A stretch of 64,000 bases of DNA from SZUA-309 sp050185825. Its GTDB lineage: Bacteria; Pseudomonadota; Gammaproteobacteria; Pseudomonadales; Azotimanducaceae. Where the stretch lies: assembly GCA_050185825.1 (NCBI GenBank), contig JBFWZA010000021.1:1-64000 (forward strand), in the 5' to 3' direction. Below are positions 41,425-50,272 of this stretch, in pieces. The translations under genes and the position numbers were made by a program. The first letter of the stretch is position 1, and each line of letters opens with the position of its first letter. A model generated the notes under the pieces. The model was given only the letters and a program-made list of their open reading frames with translations. It did no database searches and was not told the origin of the DNA.

Positions 41425-42494
41425 CCGGGATACCTGCACCGACCGATCTGGATGCCGACTGGTTCAGCAGTCGGCTCGCTGAGGCGGGTCACCGGCGTGC
41501 GAGCGTCGCCGGTGTTGCCCGGCGGCAGATCGGCACCGGCCAGATCGGTACCTGTTATCGCTACACTCTGACGCTCGAGACGCCGGATCCGTCGGTGCCG
41601 GTGAGCTTCGTCGGCAAGTTTCCCTCCGAGGACGAGCTCAGTCGGGCCACCGGCGTGCAGCTGAGGAACTACTACCGGGAGGTGCAGTTCTACCGGCTGC
41701 TCGCAGACGATCTGGATATCTCGGTGCCGCGCTGCTACTACGCGGACATCGACGGGGAAGGCCCCGAGTTCGTCCTGCTGCTCGAGGACATGGCGCCGGC
41801 CGAGCAGGGTGACCAGCTCACCGGCTGCACGCCCGAGGTGGCGCGGGCTGCGGTGCTGGAGCTGGTCGGCCTGCAGGCGCCGAGCTGGTGCCGCGAGGAT
41901 CTGAAAGGTTACGACTGGCTGTACGCCGAAGGCTCATCTCCCGAGACCATGATGGCGCTCTACGCTCAGCTCCTGCCTGCCTTTCTCGACCGCTATGCGA
42001 GTGCGCTCGAAGCAGACGAGCGGGACATCATTGCCCGGGTGGCTCGCTCGCCCGCCTGCCCGCTGTTTCAGCAGGTCGGTACGCCGTTCTGCCTGGAGCA
42101 TGTGGACTACCGGCTCGACAACATGCTGATCGACGCGCGGCACTCGCCGCCGAAGGTCGCCGTGGTGGACTGGCAGAGCGTGCGGGTGGGCCGGCCGATG
42201 AACGACGTGGCCTACTTCCTGGGCGCGGGCCTGCTGCCGGAGGTGCGGCGGGAAGTGGAGGAAGGGATCGTGCGCGAGTACCACCAGCGCCTCACGGCAG
42301 CCGGGGTTCTGGATTACGACTGGGCGCGCTGCTGGCAGGACTACCGGCGCGGCACCTTCTCAGGCTTCGGGGTGACGGTGATCGCCTCCATGATCGTGCA
42401 GCAGACACCGCGCGGTGATGCCATGTTCGTCACCATGGCCCGCCGCCATGCCCGGCACGCGCTCGATCTGGAGGCGGGCGAGTTTCTCGCCTGA
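41421..42494 (+). CDS. phosphotransferase (ecdysteroid-kinase/CHK-like)
   Basis: Encodes 357 residues of kinase-like fold. VSFVGKFPSEDE holds the ATP-site lysine, FVLLLEDMAP the hinge, CLEHVDYRLDNMLID the catalytic HxDxxxxN, and VAVVDWQSV the metal-binding Asp. The arrangement is closest to the CHK/ecdysteroid-kinase-like branch seen in environmental proteobacteria. It would phosphorylate a hydroxyl on a small or terpenoid/steroid-like molecule, which is inference. It ends one base before the stop of the convergent oxidoreductase. Confidence 0.8.
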   Translation: MTGIPAPTDLDADWFSSRLAEAGHRRASVAGVARRQIGTGQIGTCYRYTLTLETPDPSVPVSFVGKFPSEDELSRATGVQLRNYYREVQFYRLLADDLDISVPRCYYADIDGEGPEFVLLLEDMAPAEQGDQLTGCTPEVARAAVLELVGLQAPSWCREDLKGYDWLYAEGSSPETMMALYAQLLPAFLDRYASALEADERDIIARVARSPACPLFQQVGTPFCLEHVDYRLDNMLIDARHSPPKVAVVDWQSVRVGRPMNDVAYFLGAGLLPEVRREVEEGIVREYHQRLTAAGVLDYDWARCWQDYRRGTFSGFGVTVIASMIVQQTPRGDAMFVTMARRHARHALDLEAGEFLA

Positions 42495-43583
42495 TCAGCC
42501 GGGCCGGTTGCTGCGCCCTTCGAAGCGCGCCGCCGGGCGGATCTTCTCGTACTCGCGGAGCACCGGCTCGAACTCCTCCGGTGTGCTCGCGTGGATGATG
42601 ATGCCGTCCGCACCGGCGTTGAACTGATCCACCCAGCGCTCGGCGCACTGCTTTGCGTTGCCGACGGCCGCCGGCCGCCAGCTCTCCGGGATCAGCTTCT
42701 CCACCGCCGCCATCTGGGTGGTGGTGGCGACGCTGTCGATGAGCCCGCCCACGGAGGTGACCGCCTTGTCGGTGCGGAAGCGCTTGAGCACCTCCGGATC
42801 CCAGCCGTTGATGGCCACCAGCATGTCACCGTAGCCGGGAATCTGCAGGTAGGTGGCGAGCCGGGCGATGATGTATTTGAGGTAGGTGGCCTCGGGCACG
42901 TCGCAGGCGGTGGCGAGCACGGACCAGGCCTTCACGGTGCCGGCCGCTCTGCCGGCGGATGCCTCGCCGGCACGGATCTGCGCCACCGCCCGCGTCAGTG
43001 CCTCGTCGCTCATGAACGTGTGCAGGTGCGCACCGTCGTAGATACGCCCGGCGTGCTCGAGACTCTTCGGTCCGAATCCCACGTAGAGGACGGGAATGTC
43101 CTCCTGCACGTACGGCGCGAGGGCGAGATGGCCGTACTCGCCGAGCGCGCCCTTGTAGCCGGTCACCGCCTCGCCCCGCCAGAGGCGCCGCATCAGCTCG
43201 ACGAACTCCGCTTCGCGGGCATAGGTGGGATTGGGCAGGCCCCACACCTTCCAGCGCATGGCCGACCCCTTGGCCAGACCCAGCGCGAAGCGGCCGTTGG
43301 AGAGACGGTTCAAGGTGCTGCCCATGGAGGCGGTGATCACCGGATGGCGGGTGTTGAGATTGGTCCCGGAGGTGCCGATGTAGATCGACTCCGTAACGGC
43401 AGCGCAGGCGCCGCAGATGGCGGCGATCTCCTTGTAGTCGGCCCGCTCGGAGACCATCACGTTGCCGATGCCGAGCGCCTCCGCGTCCTGCACCTGGCGC
43501 AGCACGTCCCGGGGTGTGCGGGTGTGCCCCGGCAGGCCGTAGAAGCCGAGCTCCGGGAAGCGGGAAGTGTAGGTCTCCGTCAT
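42495..43583 (-). CDS. luciferase-like (LLM class) flavin/F420-type oxidoreductase
   Basis: Encodes 362 residues. The luciferase-like barrel is marked by ESIYIGTSGTNLNTRHPVITA, RLSNGRFALGLAKGSA and IPVLYVGFGPKSLEHAGRIYDG. It fits a group generally called F420-dependent; the real cofactor is not provable here. It differs clearly from the LLM protein at 9437 in length and in its loops. Substrate unknown. Alone on the minus strand, upstream of the frameshifted DUF21 gene region. Confidence 0.85.
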   Translation of the reverse strand: MTETYTSRFPELGFYGLPGHTRTPRDVLRQVQDAEALGIGNVMVSERADYKEIAAICGACAAVTESIYIGTSGTNLNTRHPVITASMGSTLNRLSNGRFALGLAKGSAMRWKVWGLPNPTYAREAEFVELMRRLWRGEAVTGYKGALGEYGHLALAPYVQEDIPVLYVGFGPKSLEHAGRIYDGAHLHTFMSDEALTRAVAQIRAGEASAGRAAGTVKAWSVLATACDVPEATYLKYIIARLATYLQIPGYGDMLVAINGWDPEVLKRFRTDKAVTSVGGLIDSVATTTQMAAVEKLIPESWRPAAVGNAKQCAERWVDQFNAGADGIIIHASTPEEFEPVLREYEKIRPAARFEGRSNRPG

Positions 43584-43619
43584 GTCTTGCCTCGCGGAAG
43601 TGGTGTCGCTGGATGCATG

Positions 43620-44611
43620 TTACCGGATGCCGTGCAGCAGCCGATCGAAGAGATCGGAACCGGTGATGATTCGGGGCTGGGGTCCCCAGACGAGCACCGC
43701 ATCGCGCTCGATCGCGCCGTGGCGACCGGCTTTGCTCTGCTTGAGCTTGTAGAGCACCTCATCGAGCGGCGTGCTGCCGGCGACCATGATGGGACGGTGG
43801 CAGTGCTTGCGCGGGTCCGGCGGCGCGCGTCTGAAGAAGACGCTGCGCAGGAAACCGTCGGCGTCGAGGATCAGCATCGGCGCCCCGGTTGCCTCGTCGG
43901 TGATGACCACCCACTTCCGGCCGGAGGTCTCCACCCGCTTGAGAAAGGGATCGTCCGGATGGCGATGGAAGTCGGGGAAGCGCACCTCGCCGTCGCGTAC
44001 CGGCAGGGCGATGATGCTGTCCGGGTCCACCGGCTCGCCTTCCTCCAGAGCTGCCAGGTCGTCGATCTCCAGGAAGTTGAGCGCGTACCCTCGACGAGAT
44101 CCACCTCGCTGTCGGCGTCCTGAAGGTGCTTGAGCAGGATCTCCCGGATCACCCGCTCCCGGAAGAATCGAGGTGTTTCCTTGCCGAGCCAGGCATCGAG
44201 CATCAGCGCGGTGGGCTTGGCCACGGGAAAGAGCAGAATCTGATACGCACGCAGCAGCGGCCCGAGCAGGGCAGCCATCCGCACGGAGTGCCGGGAGAAA
44301 TAGGCCTGCGGAAGGATCTCACCAAAGAAGGTGATCAGGACGGTGGAGAAGAGAAAGGCGAGCACGCCGAGCAGCACGGAATCCGCGAGCAGGGTGAGCA
44401 GCACGTTGATGCCCACGTTACCCCAGAGGATCGTGGTCAGCAGGAAGTTGGAGTCCCGTCTCAGCTCGAGCACCCGCCGGGCTCTGCTGCTGCTCACCGC
44501 TTCCGCCTCGAGCTCCAGCCTCGAGAGGCCGAAAAACGCGAGGTTCAACCCCGAGAACATGGCCGATTGCGAAAGGCAGACGAGGATGCCGATCCAGACG
44601 TAGAGTTCCAT
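43620..44611 (-). pseudogene. DUF21/CNNM-like (HlyC/CorC family) membrane protein, frameshifted
   Basis: The N-terminal frame from the ATG at 44611 has DUF21 helices (VWIGILVCLSQSAMFSGLNLAFFGLSRLELEAE, ILWGNVGINVLLTLLADS) and EILPQAYFSRHS. The frame breaks after DADSEVDLVEG. One base inserted near 44088-44090, where the top strand reads ACCC, would join it to YALNFLEIDDLAALEEGEPVDPDSIIALPV and a CBS-type domain ending at 43620. Without it the protein has 61 wrong residues. Either a real mutation or a sequencing error in a homopolymer. Intact relatives transport or sense Mg or other ions. Confidence 0.75.
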
Positions 44612-44769
44612 ACGCGGGGCCTGGTTCGATGAGCGGTGCCGGGAGACTCGCCCAAACCGGGGCAGCCTACAAGTTGTTCCCGGGAGAGCGGTTTCCGGCA
44701 GACGGCCGGCGGGCATATCATCCGTGTCGGAGACGATGCGCCGTGATCGTCGGAGATCCAGAGGCAGGG

Positions 44770-45852
44770 ATGGGAAAGAACATCGACGGACCAGTGAGCG
44801 GACCTTTCAAGATCGCCCGTCACGTGGTGGAACCCGGCAACCGGCTTCAGTTCGATCTGCCCGCCGCCCAGCTCTACACCCACACGCCGCTGGACATGCC
44901 TGTGGAGGTGATCCACGGCCGCCGTTCCGGTCCGGTGCTGCTCATCTGCGGCGCGATTCACGGCAACGAGCTGAACGGAGTGGAGATCATCCGCCGGCTG
45001 CGATCGCTGCAGACGCTGAAGCATCTGCGCGGAACCCTCGTTCTCGTGCCCATCGTCAACCTGTTCGGCTTCATCCATCAGTCCCGCTACCTGCCGGACC
45101 GGCGGGATCTGAACCGCTGCTTTCCGGGCAGTGAGAAGGGATCGCTGGGGTCGCGGGTCGCCAACCTGTTCTTCCGTGAGATCGCCCGGCACAGCACCCA
45201 CATCATCGACCTGCACACGGGCGCCGTGCACCGCGACAACCTGCCGCAGATCCGTGCGGACCTGAGCGTGCCGGCGGTGAAGCAGATGGCGGAGGCATTC
45301 TCCATTCCCGTGATCGTCAACGCCGGTCTGCTCGATCACAGCCTGCGCTGCGAGGCAGGACGGATCGGCATCCCGGTGATCACCTACGAAGCCGGTGAGG
45401 CACTCAGGCTCGACGAGCGCTCCATCGTCGCCGGGGTGCGGGGCATCACCAACGTGATGCGCATGCTCGGCATGCTGCCCGCGCGCGTGGTGCCCGCCGG
45501 CAGGACAGCACCGTTCATCGCCCGCTCCACCACCTGGGTGCGTGCTTCGGCGGACGGGCTGTTCCGGAAGGTGTCGAACCTCGGTCACCGGGTGGGTGAG
45601 GGTGACCTGCTGGGTGTCATCACCTCGCCGTTCAACTCGGAAGAGGTGATGGTCACCTCGCCCACGGAAGGCATCCTCATCGGGCTCAACAACCTGCCGC
45701 TCGTCAACGAAGGCGAGGCGCTGTTCCACATCGCCCGTTTCCGCGAGGTGGAAGCCGTCGAAGGCACCATCGCCCAGCACGTGGACGACATCGCCAGCGA
45801 CCCGCTTTACGCGCCGGAAACGGTGGAGGACGTGGAGCTCGGTGCCGACTGA
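44770..45852 (+). CDS. succinylglutamate desuccinylase/aspartoacylase-like zinc hydrolase
   Basis: Encodes 360 residues. ICGAIHGNELNGVEIIRRL holds the zinc His and Glu, HIIDLHTG the second His, and RDLNRCFPGS the substrate arginine region. GEGDLLGVITSPF is the C-terminal beta domain. This is the M14-related AstE/AspA-like group. It would hydrolyse an N-acyl amino acid, but the astE operon genes are absent, so a role in arginine breakdown is not supported. The ATG at 44770 is chosen over a GTG at 44743. Confidence 0.85.
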   Translation: MGKNIDGPVSGPFKIARHVVEPGNRLQFDLPAAQLYTHTPLDMPVEVIHGRRSGPVLLICGAIHGNELNGVEIIRRLRSLQTLKHLRGTLVLVPIVNLFGFIHQSRYLPDRRDLNRCFPGSEKGSLGSRVANLFFREIARHSTHIIDLHTGAVHRDNLPQIRADLSVPAVKQMAEAFSIPVIVNAGLLDHSLRCEAGRIGIPVITYEAGEALRLDERSIVAGVRGITNVMRMLGMLPARVVPAGRTAPFIARSTTWVRASADGLFRKVSNLGHRVGEGDLLGVITSPFNSEEVMVTSPTEGILIGLNNLPLVNEGEALFHIARFREVEAVEGTIAQHVDDIASDPLYAPETVEDVELGAD

Positions 45853-45889
45853 CGCGCCATTGTGCGGGTGGTGCGCCTTCGCTGGCGGG

Positions 45890-47143
45890 TCACTTCATCC
45901 GGTAGCGGATCGGCAGTGACTTGAGCCCGCCCACGAAGGTGGATTGCACGTACTTCGGTTCTCCGGCGAGCTCCACGCGCTCGACCCTGGCGAGCAGCTG
46001 CCGGTACAGGGCGCTCATCTCCATGCGCGCCAGGTGCTGGCCGAGGCACACGTGGGCCCCGAAGCCGAAGGCGAGCTGCTTGGTCTTGCGATCCACCCGG
46101 AACTCGAACGGCGCCTCGAAGACTTCCTCGTCCCGGTTCGCGGACGGATACCAGAGGATCACCGACTCGCCAGCGCGGATGGTCTTGCCGCGCAGCTCGT
46201 AGTCCTCGGTGGCCGTGCGCATGAAGTGCCGCACCGGGCTCACCCAGCGGATCATCTCGTCGATGGCGGTGGGGAGCAGCCGGTCCGTGTCCGCCTCGAG
46301 CTTCTTCAGCTCCCCGGGGTTCTCGATGAGGGCGAGCAGGCCGCCCGCCGTGGAGGCGCTGGTGGTGTCGTGACCGGCGGTGGCGACGATCATGTAGTAA
46401 CCGTTGGTCTCGTGCACGGGAATCGGCTCGCCGTCGATGGTCGCGTTGGCGATCACCGTGGCGACGTCGTCCGTGGGCTGTGCCCGCCGGGAGCGGGTGA
46501 GCTCGGCGAAGTAGGCCTCGAAATCGGCCACCACCTGAAAGAAGTCCTCGGGCGCGAAGGAGCGCTGGTTGTCCGGATCCTGGCTGCCGAAGAGCTCCTG
46601 GGTGAGCTTCAGCATCAGCGCCTCGTCCTGCTCGGGCACGCCGAGGATGGTCATGATCACCCGCAGCGGGTACCAGATGGCCACGTCCTTCACGAAGTCG
46701 CACTCGCCGCCGAGCTCGCCGAGGCGGTCCACGTACATCGCCGCGAGCTCGTCCACCTTCCCCTGCAGCTTGCGCAGGTTGGTGCCCATGAACCAGCCCT
46801 GGGTCAGCGCCCGGTAGCGGCTGTGATCCGGATCGTCCATCTGTACCAGCGAGCGCACCAGGTGCTTGCGGCCGGTGAGCTGCTGCAGAAACTCCGTCAT
46901 CCCCCTGGGGCCGAGGGTGGGTCGGGGATCGTTGATGAAGATCTGCTTCTTCCCCTCGATCTCCTTGATGTCGTTGTACCTGGTGACGTTCCAGAACGGA
47001 TCGAAGCCGTCGGGGGTCAGCCACCGCAGCGGGTCGTTTGCCCGAAGCCAGCGGAACTGCTCGTGGATACCGCGCTCGTCCGCCCAGCTGGCCGGGTCGA
47101 CCAGCGCGTTGTCCAGATCCGGTGAGGTGGTGTGAAGTTTCAT
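45890..47143 (-). CDS. cytochrome P450
   Basis: Encodes 417 residues. The oxygen-binding helix reads VATAGHDTTSAST, the ExxR pair is in AIDEMIRWVSPVRHF, and the heme cysteine is Cys366 in FGFGAHVCLGQHLARME. No membrane anchor, so a soluble class I enzyme that needs ferredoxin and a reductase; neither is next to it. The N-terminal QFRWLRANDPLRW is like those of terpenoid and steroid hydroxylases. Substrate unknown. It follows the MaoC-like gene on the same strand by 41 bp. Confidence 0.92.
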   Translation of the reverse strand: MKLHTTSPDLDNALVDPASWADERGIHEQFRWLRANDPLRWLTPDGFDPFWNVTRYNDIKEIEGKKQIFINDPRPTLGPRGMTEFLQQLTGRKHLVRSLVQMDDPDHSRYRALTQGWFMGTNLRKLQGKVDELAAMYVDRLGELGGECDFVKDVAIWYPLRVIMTILGVPEQDEALMLKLTQELFGSQDPDNQRSFAPEDFFQVVADFEAYFAELTRSRRAQPTDDVATVIANATIDGEPIPVHETNGYYMIVATAGHDTTSASTAGGLLALIENPGELKKLEADTDRLLPTAIDEMIRWVSPVRHFMRTATEDYELRGKTIRAGESVILWYPSANRDEEVFEAPFEFRVDRKTKQLAFGFGAHVCLGQHLARMEMSALYRQLLARVERVELAGEPKYVQSTFVGGLKSLPIRYRMK

Positions 47144-47184
47144 GAATCTGCGTCCGTGTTGGTCCGCTTGTCAGCGTCCAGGCA

Positions 47185-48063
47185 TCAGCGAATGGTGCAC
47201 TTGCCGTTGTTGATGGAAACCACGTCCCGTTCCCTGATGCGCACCCGGAAGCTGATCACGTTGCCGTCCTCCCACATCTCCACGAGCTGGGTCTCTCCGG
47301 GGAACACCGGCGAGGAGAAGCGGACGTCGAAGCCCGTGATCCGGGTCTGGTCGTAGTCCAGTACCGTCTTCAGCACCGCGTGGCAGGCGATGCCGTAGGA
47401 GCAGAGCCCGTGCAGGATGGGTACGTCGAAGCCCGCTTTCTTCGCGAACTCCGGATCGCGGTGCAGCGGGTTCCGGTCGCCACAGAGCGCGTAGACCATG
47501 GCCTGGTCTGCCCGCCCGGGCATCTCGCAGATCACGTCCGGCTTGCGCTCCGGCAGCGGGTGAGGCACGGGTGCGCCTTCGGACTGGCCGCCGAAGCCGC
47601 CGTCGCCGCGGAAGAACATGGTGGAGCCCAGCGTGTAGAGCGGCGAGCCGTCGGCCAGGGTCACATCCGTGTCGCTGGTCACCAGCGCGCCCTTGCCCTT
47701 GCCCTTGTCGTAGACGCCGGTGGTTCTGGAGCTGATCCGCGTCTCCGCGGCCGGCGGCAGGGGCTGGTGCACGGTGAGCCGCTGCTCGCCGTGGAGCATC
47801 AGTGCGAAGTTCATCTTGCTGGTGAGCGAGCTGCGACCGCCACCGGCGGGTCGCGTCGTCCGGTTGAGCACGGTGGCGGCCGTGGGCACTACCCGCTTGC
47901 CCACTGTTTCGCAGACGTATTCGAGTTCCTTGGCATCCAGCGGATCCCGGCCCATGCCGATGGCGACCGCGTAGAGCAGCGTGTCCCGATCCGTGTATGC
48001 ACCCGGCACCGGTTCCGGTTTCTGCGCGAGCGCCTCTTCCACGTCGGCCAGTGTGATCCCCAT
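47185..48063 (-). CDS. MaoC-like enoyl-CoA hydratase (double hot-dog)
   Basis: Encodes 292 residues of two hot-dog domains. The N domain is inactive-looking. The C domain has the hydratase-2 motif YALCGDRNPLHRDPEFAKKAGFDVPILHGLC, with the catalytic Asp and His. Length and layout match the hydratase-2 unit of the multifunctional enzymes used for bile-acid or sterol side chains and for branched acyl-CoA. It would hydrate a 2-enoyl-CoA. It is the first gene of the minus-strand MaoC-P450 operon, divergent from the enoyl-CoA hydratase at 48198. Confidence 0.9.
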   Translation of the reverse strand: MGITLADVEEALAQKPEPVPGAYTDRDTLLYAVAIGMGRDPLDAKELEYVCETVGKRVVPTAATVLNRTTRPAGGGRSSLTSKMNFALMLHGEQRLTVHQPLPPAAETRISSRTTGVYDKGKGKGALVTSDTDVTLADGSPLYTLGSTMFFRGDGGFGGQSEGAPVPHPLPERKPDVICEMPGRADQAMVYALCGDRNPLHRDPEFAKKAGFDVPILHGLCSYGIACHAVLKTVLDYDQTRITGFDVRFSSPVFPGETQLVEMWEDGNVISFRVRIRERDVVSINNGKCTIR

Positions 48064-48096
48064 GACTCCCTCCCGGTGGTGATGACTGTGGGTCGA

Positions 48097-48131
48097 AAAC
48101 GGTAGCCGTTTGCACTGCGACGTTCAAACGG
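48097..48131. promoter_or_regulatory. AAACGG operator candidate between MaoC and ECH operons
   Basis: AAACGG-TAG-CCGTTT at 48097-48111 is a perfect inverted repeat. A third AAACGG occurs at 48126-48131. The sites lie in the divergent interval of two catabolic operons, the third one overlapping the ECH promoter candidate. An unlinked or TetR-type regulator could bind them. Confidence 0.45.
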
Positions 48132-48151
48132 ATTCGGCAGGACGGTATGCT
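48123..48151 (+). promoter_or_regulatory. promoter candidate for the ECH-ACAD operon
   Basis: TTCAAA at 48123-48128 and TATGCT at 48146-48151 are 17 bp apart and 46 bp before the ATG at 48198. Each box matches the consensus at four of six positions. One AAACGG site overlaps the -35 region. Confidence 0.35.
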
Positions 48152-48197
48152 CCCGCCTCTTGTCTGTGGATGGGCCCGGGAAAGGAGAAAGAGAACC

Positions 48198-48989
48198 ATG
48201 TCCGATGCGGTACTGATGACGGTGGAAGCAGGCGTGCTGACGGTCACGCTCAACGAGCCCGCGACCATGAACGCGTTGAGCCCGGCGATCACTCAGGGCA
48301 TCTTCGATGCCGTCGAACGCGCGAACAGCGACGAGGACGTGCGCGTGATGCTGCTCACCGGCAGTGGCCGGGGTTTCTGCGCCGGTGCCGCCGTGGGCAG
48401 CCTGGGTGGGGCCGGCGGAGGCACGCCGAGCCGCAGGGCACGCCTCGACCAGCAGGGCAGCTCGGCCCGTACCGTGACCGCGTTCGCCGCCTGCGAGGTG
48501 CCGATAGTCGCCGCGGTGAACGGCGTGGCGGTAGGCGCGGGTTTCGGCATCGCCACCTGCTGCGACGTGCGGATTCTCGCCGAGTCGGCACGCATGGGCT
48601 CGATCTTCATCAAGCGGGGTCTGGCGTCGGACTACGGGGTGGCCTACTGGTTGCCGCGCATCATCGGCATGGGCCGCGCCTACGACCTCATGTACTCGGG
48701 CGAGATCCTGGATGCGCCGGCGTGCCTGGCGCTCGGGCTTGCCAACCGGGTGGTGGCGGACGACGCGCTGATGACGGAAGCCACAGCCTACGCGCGGATG
48801 ATTGCCGACGGCCCGCCGCTTGCCTACACGCTCGTGCGGCGGATGCTGCAGCGCGGCGGTGATCTGTCGCTGGCGGATTTCGCCGAGTACGAGTGGAGCA
48901 ATCAGCGGCTGCTGCTTGGCACCAAGGATCTCGCGGAAGGCTTCCGTTCCTTCATCGAGAAGCGGCCGGCGAAGTTCACGGGTGAGTGA
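48198..48989 (+). CDS. enoyl-CoA hydratase/isomerase (crotonase family)
   Basis: Encodes 263 residues. VMLLTGSGRGFCAGAAVGSL is the oxyanion and CoA-binding loop, VPIVAAVNGVAVGAGFGIATCCDVRI the second oxyanion strand, and the C terminus ends FRSFIEKRPAKFTG. The catalytic acidic residues of ordinary hydratases (helix after GS) are not obvious, since the region reads KRGLASDYGVAYWLPRIIG; Asp in that segment may serve. The start is the ATG at 48198 with AAGGAG in front. First gene of an operon of four. Confidence 0.9.
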   Translation: MSDAVLMTVEAGVLTVTLNEPATMNALSPAITQGIFDAVERANSDEDVRVMLLTGSGRGFCAGAAVGSLGGAGGGTPSRRARLDQQGSSARTVTAFAACEVPIVAAVNGVAVGAGFGIATCCDVRILAESARMGSIFIKRGLASDYGVAYWLPRIIGMGRAYDLMYSGEILDAPACLALGLANRVVADDALMTEATAYARMIADGPPLAYTLVRRMLQRGGDLSLADFAEYEWSNQRLLLGTKDLAEGFRSFIEKRPAKFTGE

Positions 48990-49060
48990 GCGGTCCGATG
49001 AGGGTATGCTCGCGGGTTCGAATTTTTGAGTGATGAGCTTGATTGATGGGGAAGTCAGCG

Positions 49061-50266
49061 ATGAGTGACGATCTGAAAGCATTCCGCGAGGAAGCGCGGG
49101 CCTGGATTGCCGACAACTTCCCGCCGTCGCTGGCGGGCAGGGGCGTAGGCATGGAAGAGGCGGCCGACAGCTTCGGCAGCGACCTCGAGGTCTGGCGCGA
49201 GCGGCTGGCCTCGAGGGGCTGGGGCGCGCCGACGTGGCCCAAGGAGTATGGCGGCGGGGGCTACAGTCATCCCCAGGCGCGGGTCATCAACGAGGAGCTC
49301 TCCGCCGCGCGGGCGTTCAACCACATCCCGCTGGTCACCGGCATGGGCATCACCATGGTGGGCCCGACGGTGCTCGAGTACGGCACAGAGGATCAGAAGC
49401 AGCGCCACCTGCCCGGCATCGCCGACGGCACGGTGCGCTGGTGTCTCGGACTCTCCGAGCCGAACGCCGGGTCCGACCTGGCGGGGTTGTCCACCCGCGC
49501 GGAGGACAAGGGTGACCACTTCGTGCTGAATGGCCAGAAGATCTGGACCTCGGGGGCGGACATCTCCCAGTGGTGCGGGGCGGTGGTGCGCACGGACCCC
49601 AAGGTGGCCAAGCGGGACGGCATCAGCTTCGTGATGCTGCCCATGGATCAGCCCGGCGTGGAGACGCGGCCGATCCGGCTCATCGCCGGCGCGTCGCCCT
49701 TCTGCGAAACCTTCTTCAACGACGCCATCGCCGAAAAGCGCGACCTGCTCGGCAAGCTCAACGACGGCTGGAGCGTGGTGAAGCGCCTGCTGCAGCACGA
49801 GCGGCAGAGCCAGACCGGGCAGCGGGGCGCCGCCAGCGGCGCCAGGCCGACCCCGGTGCAGGAGCTCGCCAAGCAGTACGTGGGCACCAACACGGACGGC
49901 ACGCTCGCCGATGCGGATCTGCGCCTGCGGCTCGCCAACCACCTGATGGACGCCAAGGCCCACGGCCTGACCATCGCCCGGATCACGGCGGAAGCTCGGG
50001 GTAACGTGGAGGTGAGCGCCGCGGCGTCGATTCTCAAGAATTCCGCCACCCTCGTGGCCCAGACCCGCGCCGAGCTCATGGTCGAGCTCATGGGTGCCCA
50101 GGGTCTCGGCTGGGAAGGCGCCGGCTTCCAGGAGCACGAGCTCTCCGCCGTGCGCGAGTGGCTGGGCGGGAAGGCCATGTCCATCTACGGCGGCTCCTTC
50201 GAGATCCAGAACAACATCATTTCCAAGAACATCCTCGGCCTGCCCGAGACGACGCAGAAGGGTTGA
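49061..50266 (+). CDS. acyl-CoA dehydrogenase (first of a pair)
   Basis: Encodes 401 residues. WPKEYGGGGYSHPQARVINEE, LGLSEPNAGSDLAGLSTRA, NGQKIWTSGADISQWCG, and SIYGGSFEIQNNIISKNILGLP are present. It should bind FAD and oxidise an acyl-CoA. The start is the ATG at 49061, with GGGGA before it; upstream Met codons are less likely. It is 71 bp after the ECH gene and 6 bp before the second dehydrogenase. Adjacent, unequal dehydrogenases are typical of heterotetrameric enzymes for steroid or terpenoid side chains. Confidence 0.92.
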   Translation: MSDDLKAFREEARAWIADNFPPSLAGRGVGMEEAADSFGSDLEVWRERLASRGWGAPTWPKEYGGGGYSHPQARVINEELSAARAFNHIPLVTGMGITMVGPTVLEYGTEDQKQRHLPGIADGTVRWCLGLSEPNAGSDLAGLSTRAEDKGDHFVLNGQKIWTSGADISQWCGAVVRTDPKVAKRDGISFVMLPMDQPGVETRPIRLIAGASPFCETFFNDAIAEKRDLLGKLNDGWSVVKRLLQHERQSQTGQRGAASGARPTPVQELAKQYVGTNTDGTLADADLRLRLANHLMDAKAHGLTIARITAEARGNVEVSAAASILKNSATLVAQTRAELMVELMGAQGLGWEGAGFQEHELSAVREWLGGKAMSIYGGSFEIQNNIISKNILGLPETTQKG

Positions 50267-50272
50267 CGCACC

